Below, piece by piece: positions 1 through 8,272 of a DNA stretch of 64,000 nucleotides. The position numbers and the translations under genes are program-made. Origin of the DNA: Leucobacter aridicollis (GTDB taxonomy: Bacteria > Actinomycetota > Actinomycetes > Actinomycetales > Microbacteriaceae); NCBI RefSeq assembly GCF_024399335.1, contig NZ_CP075339.1:2914001-2978000 (forward strand), in the 5' to 3' direction. The notes under the pieces are model-generated. The model was given only the letters and a program-made list of their open reading frames with translations. It was not told where the DNA came from and did no database searches. Positions within the stretch are counted from its first letter, which is position 1. Every line of letters begins with the position of its first letter.

Positions 1-1
1 C

Positions 2-280
2 CGTGCAGTCATGTGGGCCAAAGCAGCAATCCTCATGGACGAGCCGACAGCCGCACTCGGCCCGAAGCAAACGGCAATGGTCTATGACGCGGTGCGCGCA
101 GCCGCAGACCGCGACCTCGCGGTCATTCTCGTGTCGCACGACATCCCGAAGATGCTCGAGTTCGCCGACAGGATCGCCATTATGCGGCACGGCCGCGTCG
201 TCGCGCAGATGCCGACCGCGGGCCTCGAACTCGTCGACGTTCTCACAACCATGCTGTCAGCCAAGGAGGAAGCCGCGTGA
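2..280 (+). CDS. Sugar ABC transporter ATP-binding protein, C-terminal fragment (5' end outside window)
   Basis: This is the last ~92 codons of an ABC ATPase whose start lies left of the window. The visible part holds the Walker B region (AAILMDEPTAALG), where the Asp-Glu pair coordinates Mg and activates water, and the H-loop (VSHD). It is followed by a short tail typical of RbsA/MglA-type sugar ATPases. It energises the permease encoded next, at the inner face of the membrane. Its stop overlaps the permease GTG start (GTGA), with a strong AAGGAGGA ribosome-binding site at 263-270, so the two are translationally coupled. Family assignment rests on motifs plus the RbsC-type permease neighbour. 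Confidence 0.9.
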   Translation, partial: RAVMWAKAAILMDEPTAALGPKQTAMVYDAVRAAADRDLAVILVSHDIPKMLEFADRIAIMRHGRVVAQMPTAGLELVDVLTTMLSAKEEAA

Positions 281-1356
281 ACCAGTCAACTGCCGTGCGC
301 ACACCGAGCACTGAATCGGTCACCACGCCCCCAACGTTCGACAGCAGCGAACCAAGCGCGGCACGACGCCTCTTCACCTCGACAGCCTTCCTCATCGCGG
401 TCGTTGTCGTCGCGCTGATCCTGCTCTTCGGGGTTCTCTCACCCAACGGCGTCTTTCTCGGCCCCGCGAACTTCCGAAACCTCGCCCTCGACTCCGCTCA
501 GCTGATCCTCCTTGCCGTCGGCATGACCTTCCTCGTGGGAGCGGGCGAGCTCGACCTTTCGATCGGCGCGAACGTCATCCTCTCCTCGGTAGTCGCAGCG
601 AAAGTCATCACCTGGCTTGGGGGTTCCCCCGAGGCAGTGCTGGCCGGTGAATACACGAACGCCCTCTTCGCGATTCTCGCGGGCGTCGCGGCAGCGATCG
701 GCACAGGCCTACTCTTCGGCTTCATCAACGCGCTGCTCGTGAACGTACTTCGCGTGAACTCGTTCATCGTGACTCTCGCCATGATGAGCGTCGGAAGTGG
801 CCTGGCGTACATCGTCACGAATGGCGTCAACGTGAGCTCCTTGCCCCGCGAAATGCAGAAGGGTTTCGGGTCCGCAGACTTTTTCGGCATCATCCCCATC
901 CCCGCATTGCTCGCGCTCCTCATCGGCGCGCTCGCATGGTACACAATGACCAAACTGCGCTTCGGCACTCACACGCTGGGGATGGGCTCGTCGCTTCGCG
1001 CGGCTGAACGGGCGGGAGTGAACGTGCGCCGCCAGCGCATCAAACTGTTCCTCATTATGGGCGGAATCTGTGGCCTTGTCGGCTTCATCGATATCGCAAG
1101 ATTTCTCACCACCAACATTCAGGGCCACCAGGGCGATGCCCTCGCCGCCATTGCCGCGGTCGTTATCGGCGGCACGAGCCTGTTCGGTGGCCGCGCCTCC
1201 GTACCAGGTTCCATGATCGCCGCGATCATCCCTGCAGTACTGATCAACGGCCTCGTCATTCTGCGGGTCGGCTCGTTCTACCAACTCGTCGTCACCGGCG
1301 CGATCCTGCTCATCGCTGTTGGGATCGATCAGCGTCGCCGCGCACAACAGAAATAG
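277..1356 (+). CDS. Ribose-type sugar ABC transporter permease (RbsC-like)
   Basis: A 359-residue integral membrane protein of the BPD_transp_2 family, the pore subunit of carbohydrate importers such as RbsC, XylH and AraH. A hydrophilic N-terminal stretch of ~35 residues precedes many hydrophobic segments. The conserved stretch AAIAAVVIGGTSLFGGRAS and the C-terminal segment before VLINGLVILRVGSFYQ are typical of the family. The GTG start overlaps the ATPase stop (GTGA). Family members usually work as homodimers with a double-domain ATPase and a periplasmic-type binding protein, both of which are adjacent here. The substrate cannot be read from the sequence; the downstream enzymes suggest a modified sugar. 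Confidence 0.93.
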   Translation: MNQSTAVRTPSTESVTTPPTFDSSEPSAARRLFTSTAFLIAVVVVALILLFGVLSPNGVFLGPANFRNLALDSAQLILLAVGMTFLVGAGELDLSIGANVILSSVVAAKVITWLGGSPEAVLAGEYTNALFAILAGVAAAIGTGLLFGFINALLVNVLRVNSFIVTLAMMSVGSGLAYIVTNGVNVSSLPREMQKGFGSADFFGIIPIPALLALLIGALAWYTMTKLRFGTHTLGMGSSLRAAERAGVNVRRQRIKLFLIMGGICGLVGFIDIARFLTTNIQGHQGDALAAIAAVVIGGTSLFGGRASVPGSMIAAIIPAVLINGLVILRVGSFYQLVVTGAILLIAVGIDQRRRAQQK

Positions 1357-1473
1357 AAACGTCCCGAGGCGCGGGGCTGGCAAGCCATCTCCCCGCTCGT
1401 TCGGCACCCCCAAAGTAGTACCCGCAGAAACCCTGCACCCTCACTCATCACACACTGATCCAATGGAGGAACC

Positions 1474-2481
1474 GTGTCTAGATTTACACGCCGATTCGGC
1501 ACAACTGGCGCCGTTGCTGGAGCTGCGGCACTCGCTCTGATTCTGAGCTCCTGCTCCTCAACTCCCTCAGCGGGCGATGACGCCCCCGCGGGCGATGAAC
1601 CGACAATCGCGTTCGTCGCCGCGCAAATGACCGCGACGTACTTCCAGGTCATGCAGTGCGGCGCAAAGGCCGCCGCAGATGAAAATGGCGTCAAGCTCGA
1701 TTGGCAGGGTGACCCGAACTGGGATCTGAAGACCCAGACCCCGCTGATTAACGCGGCAGTTCAAACGAAACCAGCAGGTCTCGTACTCGTCCCGACCGAT
1801 CCGGTAGGCCTGATCGAAACCGTTGAGAACATCTCCGCGGACGACATTCCCGTGCTCACAGTCGACGGCAGCCTCGACGAGCCTGTGGAATTGCAGAACA
1901 TCCGCACCGATAACCTCAGCGCTGGAGCTCTCGCAGCAGATGCACTCGCAAAAGCTGTGGGCGGAAAGGGAACCGTGCTCGTCATCGCATCATTCCCTGG
2001 CGTCGCCGCAAATGCCGAGCGTGTCGACGGATTCACCGAGCGCATGGCAGCGGAATACCCAGACATCACCGTGCTGCCGACCGAGTATTCCGATGCAGAC
2101 CAGAGCAAAGCCGCGCAGAAGGCCGCCGCTGCAATCGCCAATCCTGATCTGAAGGGCATCTACACGACGCTCGCGCCTGCGTCGGCCGGCGCCTCGGCGG
2201 CGATCCAGGCCGCGAACAAGACTGGCGAGGTCAAGCTTGTGGCGTACGACGCTGATCCCGCACAGGTCGCCGACCTCAAGGCGGGAGTGTACGACGCGTT
2301 GGTAGCGCAGGATCCCTACGGCCTCGGCTACGACTCGGTCGACAGGCTCGCGAAGATCGCGAAGGGCGAGCTGGATCCGTCGTCGCTTGAGTACCAGGAG
2401 TACGTCAGCGCGTTCATCATCGACCGCGACAACGCTGACACCGAAGAGGCGCAGCGCTTTATCTACAAGCCGAGCTGCTAG
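1474..2481 (+). CDS. Sugar ABC transporter substrate-binding lipoprotein
   Basis: 335 residues with a lipoprotein signal peptide: basic N-terminus, hydrophobic core and lipobox LSSC with the lipidated cysteine at residue 27. The mature part is a type-I periplasmic-binding fold (Peripla_BP_4 family). It has the opening strand PTIAFVAAQMTATYF, alternating Rossmann-like halves (GLVLVPTDP, TVLVIASFPG) and a late KLVAYDADPAQVADLKAGV segment like RbsB. It would capture the substrate outside the membrane and deliver it to the permease at 277-1356. GTG start at 1474 follows GGAGG at 1465-1469. The 117-bp gap after the permease shows no convincing terminator. Substrate unknown. Confidence 0.93.
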   Translation: MSRFTRRFGTTGAVAGAAALALILSSCSSTPSAGDDAPAGDEPTIAFVAAQMTATYFQVMQCGAKAAADENGVKLDWQGDPNWDLKTQTPLINAAVQTKPAGLVLVPTDPVGLIETVENISADDIPVLTVDGSLDEPVELQNIRTDNLSAGALAADALAKAVGGKGTVLVIASFPGVAANAERVDGFTERMAAEYPDITVLPTEYSDADQSKAAQKAAAAIANPDLKGIYTTLAPASAGASAAIQAANKTGEVKLVAYDADPAQVADLKAGVYDALVAQDPYGLGYDSVDRLAKIAKGELDPSSLEYQEYVSAFIIDRDNADTEEAQRFIYKPSC

Positions 2482-2551
2482 CTTGCCTGTCCGGCGCCGC
2501 CAGTCGGCGCCGGACAGTTCCTCCGCATACATCACGAACGGACACCTCGCA

Positions 2552-3592
2552 ATGACGCCCACCTCACGCCCTCAGCGGGGTAACCTGATCGCCAACGAAA
2601 CCCGGCAAGGCCGCATTCGCATCGCCGTCGTCGGCTCGGGCCCGTTTGGGGCGCTCCACGCGGAAACGCTCGGGCGAAACCCAGACGTCGAACTCGTCGC
2701 GATCGTCAACCACGATGGTGTTCGCGCCCGTGCGCTCGCGGACAGGCTCGGCGTCAACGCCGCATATGAGTCAGTGCAGGAGCTGCTCGATTCCGAGCCA
2801 GTGGACGGGATCACAGTCGCCACGGCAAACGCGCACCACGTCGCGCCGAGCATTGCAGCGCTCGAGGCCGGGGTGAGCGTGCTGCTTGAGAAGCCAGTTG
2901 CGCTCACCCTCGATGAGGCAGAGCGTCTGCTCGCCGCCGAGCGCGCGAGCACCGGATTCGTGTTCCCTGCCCATCTCCTCCGCTTCGCAGCTCCCTACCA
3001 AGAGCTCAGGTATCGCCTGCAAGTTGGCGACATCGGTGCGCCACGGGCGCTCTCGTTTCGACGGCACCGCGGCATCGACCACGACACGAGGTTCTCCGAT
3101 ACGCACCCGGCTCTCATGACAATGATCCACGACATCGATCTCGCGCTCTGGTACGACGGGTCACGCCCGGTCAGCGTGACCGCTCGAGAAGTTCGGGTTG
3201 CCGGTCGCTCACAACCGACTGCCGTGTGGGCTGAGGTGCTAACCGACGCCGGTTCACTGTGGTCGTTTCAGGTGTCGTGGTCTCTTGGCGGGCGTCAGGG
3301 CGACCCCTCACTGGCGGATGCGCTCGAGATCATCGGCGATGAGGGCGCGCTCTCCCTGAGGCTCGATCCTCGGGTCCGCTCTCATTCCGAGGCCGATGAA
3401 ACGGTTGATGACGTGCTGACCCCTGCAGCGGCTCACGGAGCCATGGAACAGGAGATGCGTGACTTTGCCGACGCGGTTCGAAGAGGGTTGCCGCCCACAG
3501 TCGTAACGCTTGAAGAGGCCGTGGTCGGCATCCGTCTCGCCGAACAGATCGTCTCGTCGGCTGCGGCCCGCCAAGATAGTGGGCCGCGATAG
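2552..3592 (+). CDS. Gfo/Idh/MocA family NAD(P)-dependent oxidoreductase
   Basis: 346 residues from the ATG at 2552; a longer reading from 2387 would run back into the binding-protein gene and is rejected. An N-terminal Rossmann fold carries IRIAVVGSGPFGALH (dinucleotide loop at residues 28-33), and the family EKP motif is at 113-115 (LLEKPVALTLDEAE). The C-terminal substrate domain has FRRHRGIDHD and DIDLALWYDG, the latter probably supplying the catalytic Asp/His region. Such enzymes oxidise or reduce sugar, inositol or amino-sugar hydroxyls. The stop TAG overlaps the next GTG by one base (TAGTG), indicating an operon. The actual substrate is not predictable. Confidence 0.9.
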   Translation: MTPTSRPQRGNLIANETRQGRIRIAVVGSGPFGALHAETLGRNPDVELVAIVNHDGVRARALADRLGVNAAYESVQELLDSEPVDGITVATANAHHVAPSIAALEAGVSVLLEKPVALTLDEAERLLAAERASTGFVFPAHLLRFAAPYQELRYRLQVGDIGAPRALSFRRHRGIDHDTRFSDTHPALMTMIHDIDLALWYDGSRPVSVTAREVRVAGRSQPTAVWAEVLTDAGSLWSFQVSWSLGGRQGDPSLADALEIIGDEGALSLRLDPRVRSHSEADETVDDVLTPAAAHGAMEQEMRDFADAVRRGLPPTVVTLEEAVVGIRLAEQIVSSAAARQDSGPR

Positions 3593-4419
3593 TGCCCGGG
3601 AAACTTTCGCCACGAGCAGACGCGCATATCCACCTGTTCCAGCACGGGTTCTCTGGAACCAAGGCTGCGGGGGCGGAACTCACAACCTACATCGAACTGC
3701 GAGAACGATACGCGATCGACGAGGCACTCGTTGTCGGTTACGAAGGCGATACTCGGTTCGCAGGAAACAACGACTATGTGCTCGAGCTCGCCGCGACCCA
3801 TCCATGGATTCGCCCAACTCTGTTTCTTGATCCGATGCGCCCGCCTTCGCCCGAGCAAATTGAATCAGACCGCGCACAGGGCGCCGTTGGCTACTCCATC
3901 TACCTGGGCTCCGATCCTGAACTCGCTGGTCTCATTCCAACGAAGACATGGGACGCGCTCTCGCGCGCCCGGTGCATCCTCAGCGTGAATGCGGCGCCAG
4001 AAGCGGTCGCGGGAGCCGACACACACCTGCGCGACGCGAGCGGGGCTTTCATACTGCTCAGCCATCTGGGTCTTCCTGGCAACCTCGCAGGTGCGCCCGT
4101 GCTCGAGACCCAGCGCCGCATAGCCCCGATCGTGCGACTCGCGGACGCCCCGCACGTGTCGGTCAAGCTGTCTGGTCTCTACGCCACAGATCCTGACTTC
4201 CCGCACACCGCCGCGATTCAGGCAGCCCAGGTTCTCATCGAAGCATACGGCCCCGCGCGCATGCTCTGGGGCTCAGACTATGCCCCGGGCCTCAGCGCTG
4301 TCTCCGACTCAGAACTCTTTGCCCTCCCCGACATCATTCGAGACGAACTGAGCGAGAGCGATTGCGCGCTCGTCCTCGGAGGCTCCCTCCGATCCATTCT
4401 GCAGGAGACACTCGCATGA
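3592..4419 (+). CDS. Amidohydrolase/lactonase, COG3618-type TIM barrel
   Basis: 275 residues of the amidohydrolase-2 family. Metal-ligand-type motif DAHIHL (H12, H14) begins the barrel. SHLGLPG, VKLSGLY and MLWGSDYAP supply the later conserved His, Lys and Asp positions. Family members include L-fucono- and L-rhamnono-lactonases and 2-pyrone-4,6-dicarboxylate hydrolase, so hydrolysis of a lactone made by the preceding dehydrogenase is one reading and amide hydrolysis another. GTG start at 3592 overlaps the previous stop; the end overlaps the next ATG (ATGA). Cytoplasmic, no signal peptide. Confidence 0.85.
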   Translation: MPGKLSPRADAHIHLFQHGFSGTKAAGAELTTYIELRERYAIDEALVVGYEGDTRFAGNNDYVLELAATHPWIRPTLFLDPMRPPSPEQIESDRAQGAVGYSIYLGSDPELAGLIPTKTWDALSRARCILSVNAAPEAVAGADTHLRDASGAFILLSHLGLPGNLAGAPVLETQRRIAPIVRLADAPHVSVKLSGLYATDPDFPHTAAIQAAQVLIEAYGPARMLWGSDYAPGLSAVSDSELFALPDIIRDELSESDCALVLGGSLRSILQETLA

Positions 4420-4757
4420 ATCGATTCTGCTACGTCTTCGAGCTGGTCCCTGGAAGCGAAGAACGCTACGACGCGGAGCATGCCGAGCTCTGGGAGGGAG
4501 TCGTCGAAGCCATGCGCGACGCGGGAGTCACCGACTTCACGTTGTTCCGACGCGGCACACTCGTTGTCGCAGTCGGCACTTGCCTTGGGTCGGTCGCAGA
4601 AACATTCGAGCGGCTCGAGCACGACCCTGTCAACGCGGCCTGGAGCGCGCACATCCGGACACTCATGCTTGACCCAACCGACGAGAGTGGAAACCTCCTT
4701 TTCGCCCCGGAAGTGTGGCGGTTGCCAGCTACCTCGCAAACCTCAATCAGCTCGTAA
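4416..4757 (+). CDS. L-rhamnose mutarotase-like protein (DUF718)
   Basis: 113 residues, the usual size of RhaM, which interconverts sugar anomers. Aligned by eye to E. coli RhaM from memory, Y18 and H22 fall at identical positions within RYDAEHAELW, and W76 is kept, but the position of Tyr41 is Phe (DFTLFRRG) and the second Trp is Ser. That suggests the fold and general acid/base are kept with an altered sugar pocket. The ATG at 4416 overlaps the upstream stop (ATGA); the upstream extension to 4362 is rejected. Likely serves the sugar imported by the same operon. Confidence 0.82.
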   Translation: MNRFCYVFELVPGSEERYDAEHAELWEGVVEAMRDAGVTDFTLFRRGTLVVAVGTCLGSVAETFERLEHDPVNAAWSAHIRTLMLDPTDESGNLLFAPEVWRLPATSQTSISS

Positions 4758-4783
4758 GATTCCCGACCGAAAGCAGGATCCAC

Positions 4784-5974
4784 ATGCACGCTCCTGGACA
4801 ACAGCCCCTCATCGAGAGGGATGCCTTCGTCAATCTGGACGCAGACGCATACCTCTACACAGGGGCGCACTCCCCCGCACTACGACGCGTCGAAGAGGCA
4901 ATCGTCTGTTCATACAGGGCAAAGAGCCTCGGCGAAGGCGGGCGAGACGTGCTGTACGCCGCGGAGGCTGCAACCCGCGCGAGCATTGCCAGGCTCACAG
5001 ACCGCCCCGTAGAAGAGGTCGGGCTGCTTGGCGATGCCTCGAGCGCCTGGAGTGCGATCGCGAATGGCTGGCAGTGGTCGCCCGGCGACAACGTTGTCGT
5101 GAATGAATACGAGCACCCTGCCGTGTTCGCTCCCTGGCTCAGGCTCAGGGAAGCCGGGCTCGAGGTGCGAGTCGTGCCACGGCGCGCAGATTGGTCGCTC
5201 CCAGTTGAGGATCTCGTCGCTGCATGCGACGACCGCACTGTCGCGCTCTGTGTGAGTCACGTGGGGTACATTACTGGGCTGCGGTACGATCTCGAGGAGC
5301 TCGGTATGGCTGCAGAGAATGCCCGCGTGCCCCTACTTCTTGATATCTCGCATTCGCTCGGCGTCGTGCCCACTGATCTGAGCCGTGCAGCGCTCACTGT
5401 CAGCGCATCATACAAGTGGACGCTCGGCCCGTACGGCGTCGGCATCGTCTTCTGGAATCGAGACATCCTGCCAGATTTCAAGCCTGGCGCGGTCGGCTGG
5501 CGCTCACTCAGCAATATCTTCACCGAAGACAGGTTTGAGACGCTCAACTGGAATCCCGGAGCGTCGAGGTTTCAGGTCGGAGCCCCCGCGCTCGCAGAAA
5601 TCGCCGGCCTCGGCGCCGCGATCGACGAGATCCTCGAACTTGGAATTGATCGCGTCGAAGCACACGCCGTAAGCCTTGCTGCGGCAGCTGCCGCCGGGCT
5701 GCGCGAACAGGGCTTCACTGTCATAACCCCCGCCGACCCAGCGGCACACGCAGGCAATGTGTCGTTTCTCTGGCCAAATGGGGAACAGCTTGCAGCCGCA
5801 CTCGCAGAGCAGGGCGTCTACGTCTGGGGCGGAGACGGGCGCGTCCGCGCGTCGTTCCACGTCATGAACGACACTGGCGACGTCGAACGTTTTCTCAGTG
5901 CGGTACGAGCTGCGACTGTGCAGTCAGACCGATCCCATGGACTACCCACACCTTTGGAAGGAAGCACCCGATGA
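4784..5974 (+). CDS. Class V aminotransferase-fold PLP enzyme
   Basis: 396 residues from ATG 4784, which clears the mutarotase stop; a start at 4715 would overlap it. The fold-type I class V features are visible: LLLDISHSLGVVP (Asp187 for the PLP ring nitrogen, His190) and VSASYKWTLGPYG with the PLP lysine at 211. The family includes isopenicillin-N epimerase-like proteins, kynureninase and cysteine desulfurases; the sequence lacks an obvious desulfurase cysteine loop. Its stop overlaps the next ATG (ATGA). In context it probably acts on an amine or amino-acid intermediate; RidA two genes downstream fits with enamine release by a PLP enzyme. Reaction not assigned. Confidence 0.85.
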   Translation: MHAPGQQPLIERDAFVNLDADAYLYTGAHSPALRRVEEAIVCSYRAKSLGEGGRDVLYAAEAATRASIARLTDRPVEEVGLLGDASSAWSAIANGWQWSPGDNVVVNEYEHPAVFAPWLRLREAGLEVRVVPRRADWSLPVEDLVAACDDRTVALCVSHVGYITGLRYDLEELGMAAENARVPLLLDISHSLGVVPTDLSRAALTVSASYKWTLGPYGVGIVFWNRDILPDFKPGAVGWRSLSNIFTEDRFETLNWNPGASRFQVGAPALAEIAGLGAAIDEILELGIDRVEAHAVSLAAAAAAGLREQGFTVITPADPAAHAGNVSFLWPNGEQLAAALAEQGVYVWGGDGRVRASFHVMNDTGDVERFLSAVRAATVQSDRSHGLPTPLEGSTR

Positions 5975-7245
5975 CCCAGCATCCCTTGGAAGGTGCGGCA
6001 TACGCCCTCACAAGCGACCAAACTGCCGCAATTGATTCGTTTCTGGCGGAGCGCGAGGATGAGCTCATCACGCTCGTCTCAGACCTCATCGCCATCGACT
6101 CGCAGATCCCACCGTACGCTGACGAGCGAGAGATCGTCGCGTTTCTCGTCTCGGTGCTTGACCGGGCAGGCCTCGCAGACGACGTCTCGATCATCGGCCC
6201 GACACCAGAACGGCCGAGCCTCATCGCTCGTGTCTCGGGGAGCGGCGGCGGTCGCTCGCTCATGCTCAACGGGCACACCGATACCAAGCCAATCGGAGAG
6301 GCCGCCGACCTCTGGCGTACGGACCCGCACACCGCGACAATCGTTGATGGGAAGCTCGTGGGCCTTGGCGCGACAGACATGAAAGCCGCTGTTGCCTGCA
6401 TGATCCTCGCCGCACGAGCGGTGCTCGAGACCGGAGTCAAGCTGCGCGGCGACATCGTGTTCGGCTTTGTCGCCGACGAAGAGGCCGGCGCACAGCTCGG
6501 GTCCAAGTTCGTGGCGCCGAGGGTCGAGAACGTTGACGCTGTGCTCATCGGCGAGCCCAGCGGCTGGGAACACGACTGGCAGGGCATCCATCTTGTCTCC
6601 CGCGGGGTGTGCGGATTTCGGATCCGAGTAACGGGTACCCAGATGCATTCGAGCCTGTCCGACCGGATGCCGTCGGTGAACGCCTCTCTGAAGCTCGCTG
6701 ATCTCATGCTCCGTATCGGGTCTGAGCTTGACCTCCCATTCACCCCGCACCCGCTCGGCGGTGTCGGGCCCACTCTCAATACTGGCGTCATGATTCAGGG
6801 AGGCACCTACTTCGGCGTCGTTCCAGGCCAGGCCGAGTTCGCCTGCGACCTTCGCACCGTTCCGGGGCAGACCCGCGAACAGGTTGCAGCGGGCATCGAG
6901 GCGTGGCTCGAGGCGTGCCGTGCCAAAGACCCAGACTTGCAAGTGGACTATGAGTTCGAGCCTGGTCTCGATTGGATCCCGTGGAGCGAACTCGAAGCAG
7001 ATCACCCGCTGGTGTCTGCCGTGTCAGGTGCTGCGCGCGACGTGCTTGGCGAGGCGCCTCAGCTCGGGGTCTTCCCCGGCGGGACCGACGCCCCCTGGTT
7101 CTCCCAGCAGGGTATCCCGACGCTGCCATCCTTCGGCCCGGGCACACTCACCTGCGCACACGGCCCGAATGAGTTTGTCAGTGTGCAGAGCATTCACGAG
7201 GCAGCGCGCATCTACGCGCGAGTCATCGCAGAGTTTTGCGCCTAG
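5971..7245 (+). CDS. M20-family metallohydrolase (ArgE/DapE-type deacylase)
   Basis: 424 residues. Metal-binding signatures are complete: NGHTDT (H102, D104), GATDMKAA (bridging D136), VADEEAG (catalytic E170, metal E171) and a C-terminal AHGPNEFV histidine. A dimerisation-domain histidine lies in TGTQMHSSLSDR. Family enzymes cleave N-acyl or peptide bonds of small substrates with two zinc ions in the cytoplasm. The ATG overlaps the preceding stop. N-deacylation of an acylated amine produced or imported by this operon is the most economical role, but DapE, ArgE and carboxypeptidase-like activities cannot be separated by eye. Confidence 0.9.
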   Translation: MTQHPLEGAAYALTSDQTAAIDSFLAEREDELITLVSDLIAIDSQIPPYADEREIVAFLVSVLDRAGLADDVSIIGPTPERPSLIARVSGSGGGRSLMLNGHTDTKPIGEAADLWRTDPHTATIVDGKLVGLGATDMKAAVACMILAARAVLETGVKLRGDIVFGFVADEEAGAQLGSKFVAPRVENVDAVLIGEPSGWEHDWQGIHLVSRGVCGFRIRVTGTQMHSSLSDRMPSVNASLKLADLMLRIGSELDLPFTPHPLGGVGPTLNTGVMIQGGTYFGVVPGQAEFACDLRTVPGQTREQVAAGIEAWLEACRAKDPDLQVDYEFEPGLDWIPWSELEADHPLVSAVSGAARDVLGEAPQLGVFPGGTDAPWFSQQGIPTLPSFGPGTLTCAHGPNEFVSVQSIHEAARIYARVIAEFCA

Positions 7246-7310
7246 CGCGCACGCCGTCGTCCAGAGGCGGTGACGGCACTGATCACCCACACCACAGACA
7301 AGGAAACGCA

Positions 7311-7694
7311 ATGTCGCTCTCATTCATCAGCACCCCGAACGCCCCTGCACCCGGAGGACACTACTCGCAGGCCGCAGTGACCGACGGCCTCGTATTCACG
7401 GCAGGGCAAGTCGGGCTCGACCCAGAAACTGGAACCACGTCCACAGACTTCAGGGAAGAGACTCGTCAGGCTCTGGCAAACCTTCGGGCTGTTCTCGAAG
7501 CCGACGGCCTCGGATTCGGCGACGTCGTTCGCACGATGTGCCTGCTGACTGACATTGCCGACTTCGCGGTGTTCAATGAAGAGTACGCCGCCGCGTTCGG
7601 CAATGACCGCCCGGCTCGGAGCACGTTCGGAATTGCACTCGCCGGAGGGTTCCGGGTCGAGATCGAAGCAATCGCGGTTCGCCAGGGCGCCTAG
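7311..7694 (+). CDS. RidA family enamine/imine deaminase
   Basis: 127 residues, the usual RidA length. Signature regions are visible: GGHYSQAAVTDGLVFTAGQ at the N-terminus, ALANLRAVLEADGLGFGDVVRTM mid-protein, and ARSTFGIALAGGFRVEIEAIAV at the C-terminus, with the Arg and Glu that position the imine substrate. RidA hydrolyses reactive enamines/imines made by PLP enzymes. ATG 7311 follows AAGGA at 7300-7304; the longer frame from 7236 overlaps the M20 gene and lacks homology. It is the last gene of the cluster, closed by a strong terminator. Confidence 0.92.
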   Translation: MSLSFISTPNAPAPGGHYSQAAVTDGLVFTAGQVGLDPETGTTSTDFREETRQALANLRAVLEADGLGFGDVVRTMCLLTDIADFAVFNEEYAAAFGNDRPARSTFGIALAGGFRVEIEAIAVRQGA

Positions 7695-7715
7695 TTCGTC
7701 ATTCTCACCTTTCGA

Positions 7716-7747
7716 GGCCAGCCCGCAGTACCGTCTGCGGGCTGGCC
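7716..7747 (+). terminator. Intrinsic-type terminator after the ABC/RidA cluster
   Basis: A perfect 13-bp GC-rich inverted repeat (GGCCAGCCCGCAG, arms 7716-7728 and 7735-7747) with a 6-nt loop lies 21 bp after the RidA stop. The U-tract is weak, as is common in high-GC actinobacteria. Confidence 0.8.
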
Positions 7748-7857
7748 TATTCGGCATGGAACGGGCTGAGTTGACCACGCGCCGAGATCAGTACAGCTGC
7801 GGTTGCCGGACCAGCCTGTGAGCCGAGGCCGCCCGGCACCAGGCTCGTCCAGTGGGC

Positions 7858-7931
7858 ACAACCACCAGGCACAACCACCAGGCACAACCACCAGGCTCAG
7901 CCACCAGGCTCAGCCACCAGGCCCAGCCACC
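7858..7931. repeat. 13-bp tandem repeat, five copies plus a partial
   Basis: Units of ACAACCACCAGGC (three copies), then TCAGCCACCAGGC (two copies), then a nine-base partial, run from 7858 to 7931. A degenerate copy may precede at ~7836-7846. Because 13 is not a multiple of three, each copy shifts the reading frame, so this is not a protein repeat. Confidence 0.9.
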
Positions 7932-7937
7932 GCGATG

Positions 7938-8007
7938 GTACACGGTCCCTGCAAGTGCACACGAAACCCCGCCGTAGAAATCGTGTGCATTTGCAGGAAC
8001 CGTGTAC
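7938..8007. repeat. 27-bp imperfect inverted repeat (long hairpin) in the gene-free stretch
   Basis: Arms 7938-7964 and 7981-8007 match at 25 of 27 positions around a 16-nt loop. The left arm begins GTACACGGTCCCTGCAAG; the right arm ends GGAACCGTGTAC. One mismatch is a G-U wobble on either strand of RNA. No gene is recognised here. It is longer than a normal terminator and has no U-tract. Confidence 0.85.
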
Positions 8008-8231
8008 AGCGGATGGCGGCACAGAGCGCGCGACGGGGTGGTACGGGGCACGCGAGGCGCACGAAGCGAGCGGACTGCCCTCAGAGCGCGCGGGCGGCCC
8101 ACAAACCCAGCAAGCGGGCCTCTAGCGCCACCGAGCCGCCGCCAGCCGCAGCCGCAGCCGCAGCCGCAGAGGATGTTCGCAGCGGCCGAGCGCGCCCCGC
8201 AGCGGCACAACCCCGGAATCGGATGAACAGC

Positions 8232-8267
8232 AGAGCCTGCATGCCCCACGGGGGGCATGCAGGCTCT
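8232..8267 (-). terminator. Terminator-like hairpin downstream of tRNA-Arg
   Basis: Perfect 16-bp inverted repeat (arms 8232-8247 and 8252-8267, AGAGCCTGCATGCCCC) with a 4-nt loop, starting 5 bp beyond the tRNA 3' end on the minus strand and preceded there by TTTT. Probably the transcription end of the tRNA gene. Confidence 0.8.
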
Positions 8268-8272
8268 AAAAG

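Larger units (their letters stand above)
7748..8231. other. Gene-free stretch between RidA and tRNA-Arg
   Basis: Apart from the tandem repeat and hairpin listed separately, this stretch holds low-complexity GC-rich DNA, including four copies of AGCCGC at 8144-8167. Open frames exist on both strands, but they are Arg/Pro/Gly-rich, run through the tandem repeat or the tRNA gene, and show no family features. I see no credible gene. Confidence 0.7.

Noticed and set aside
7858..7931. Possible CRISPR array
   Set aside because: Repeats are directly adjacent with no spacers, the unit is only 13 bp, and no cas genes are present.
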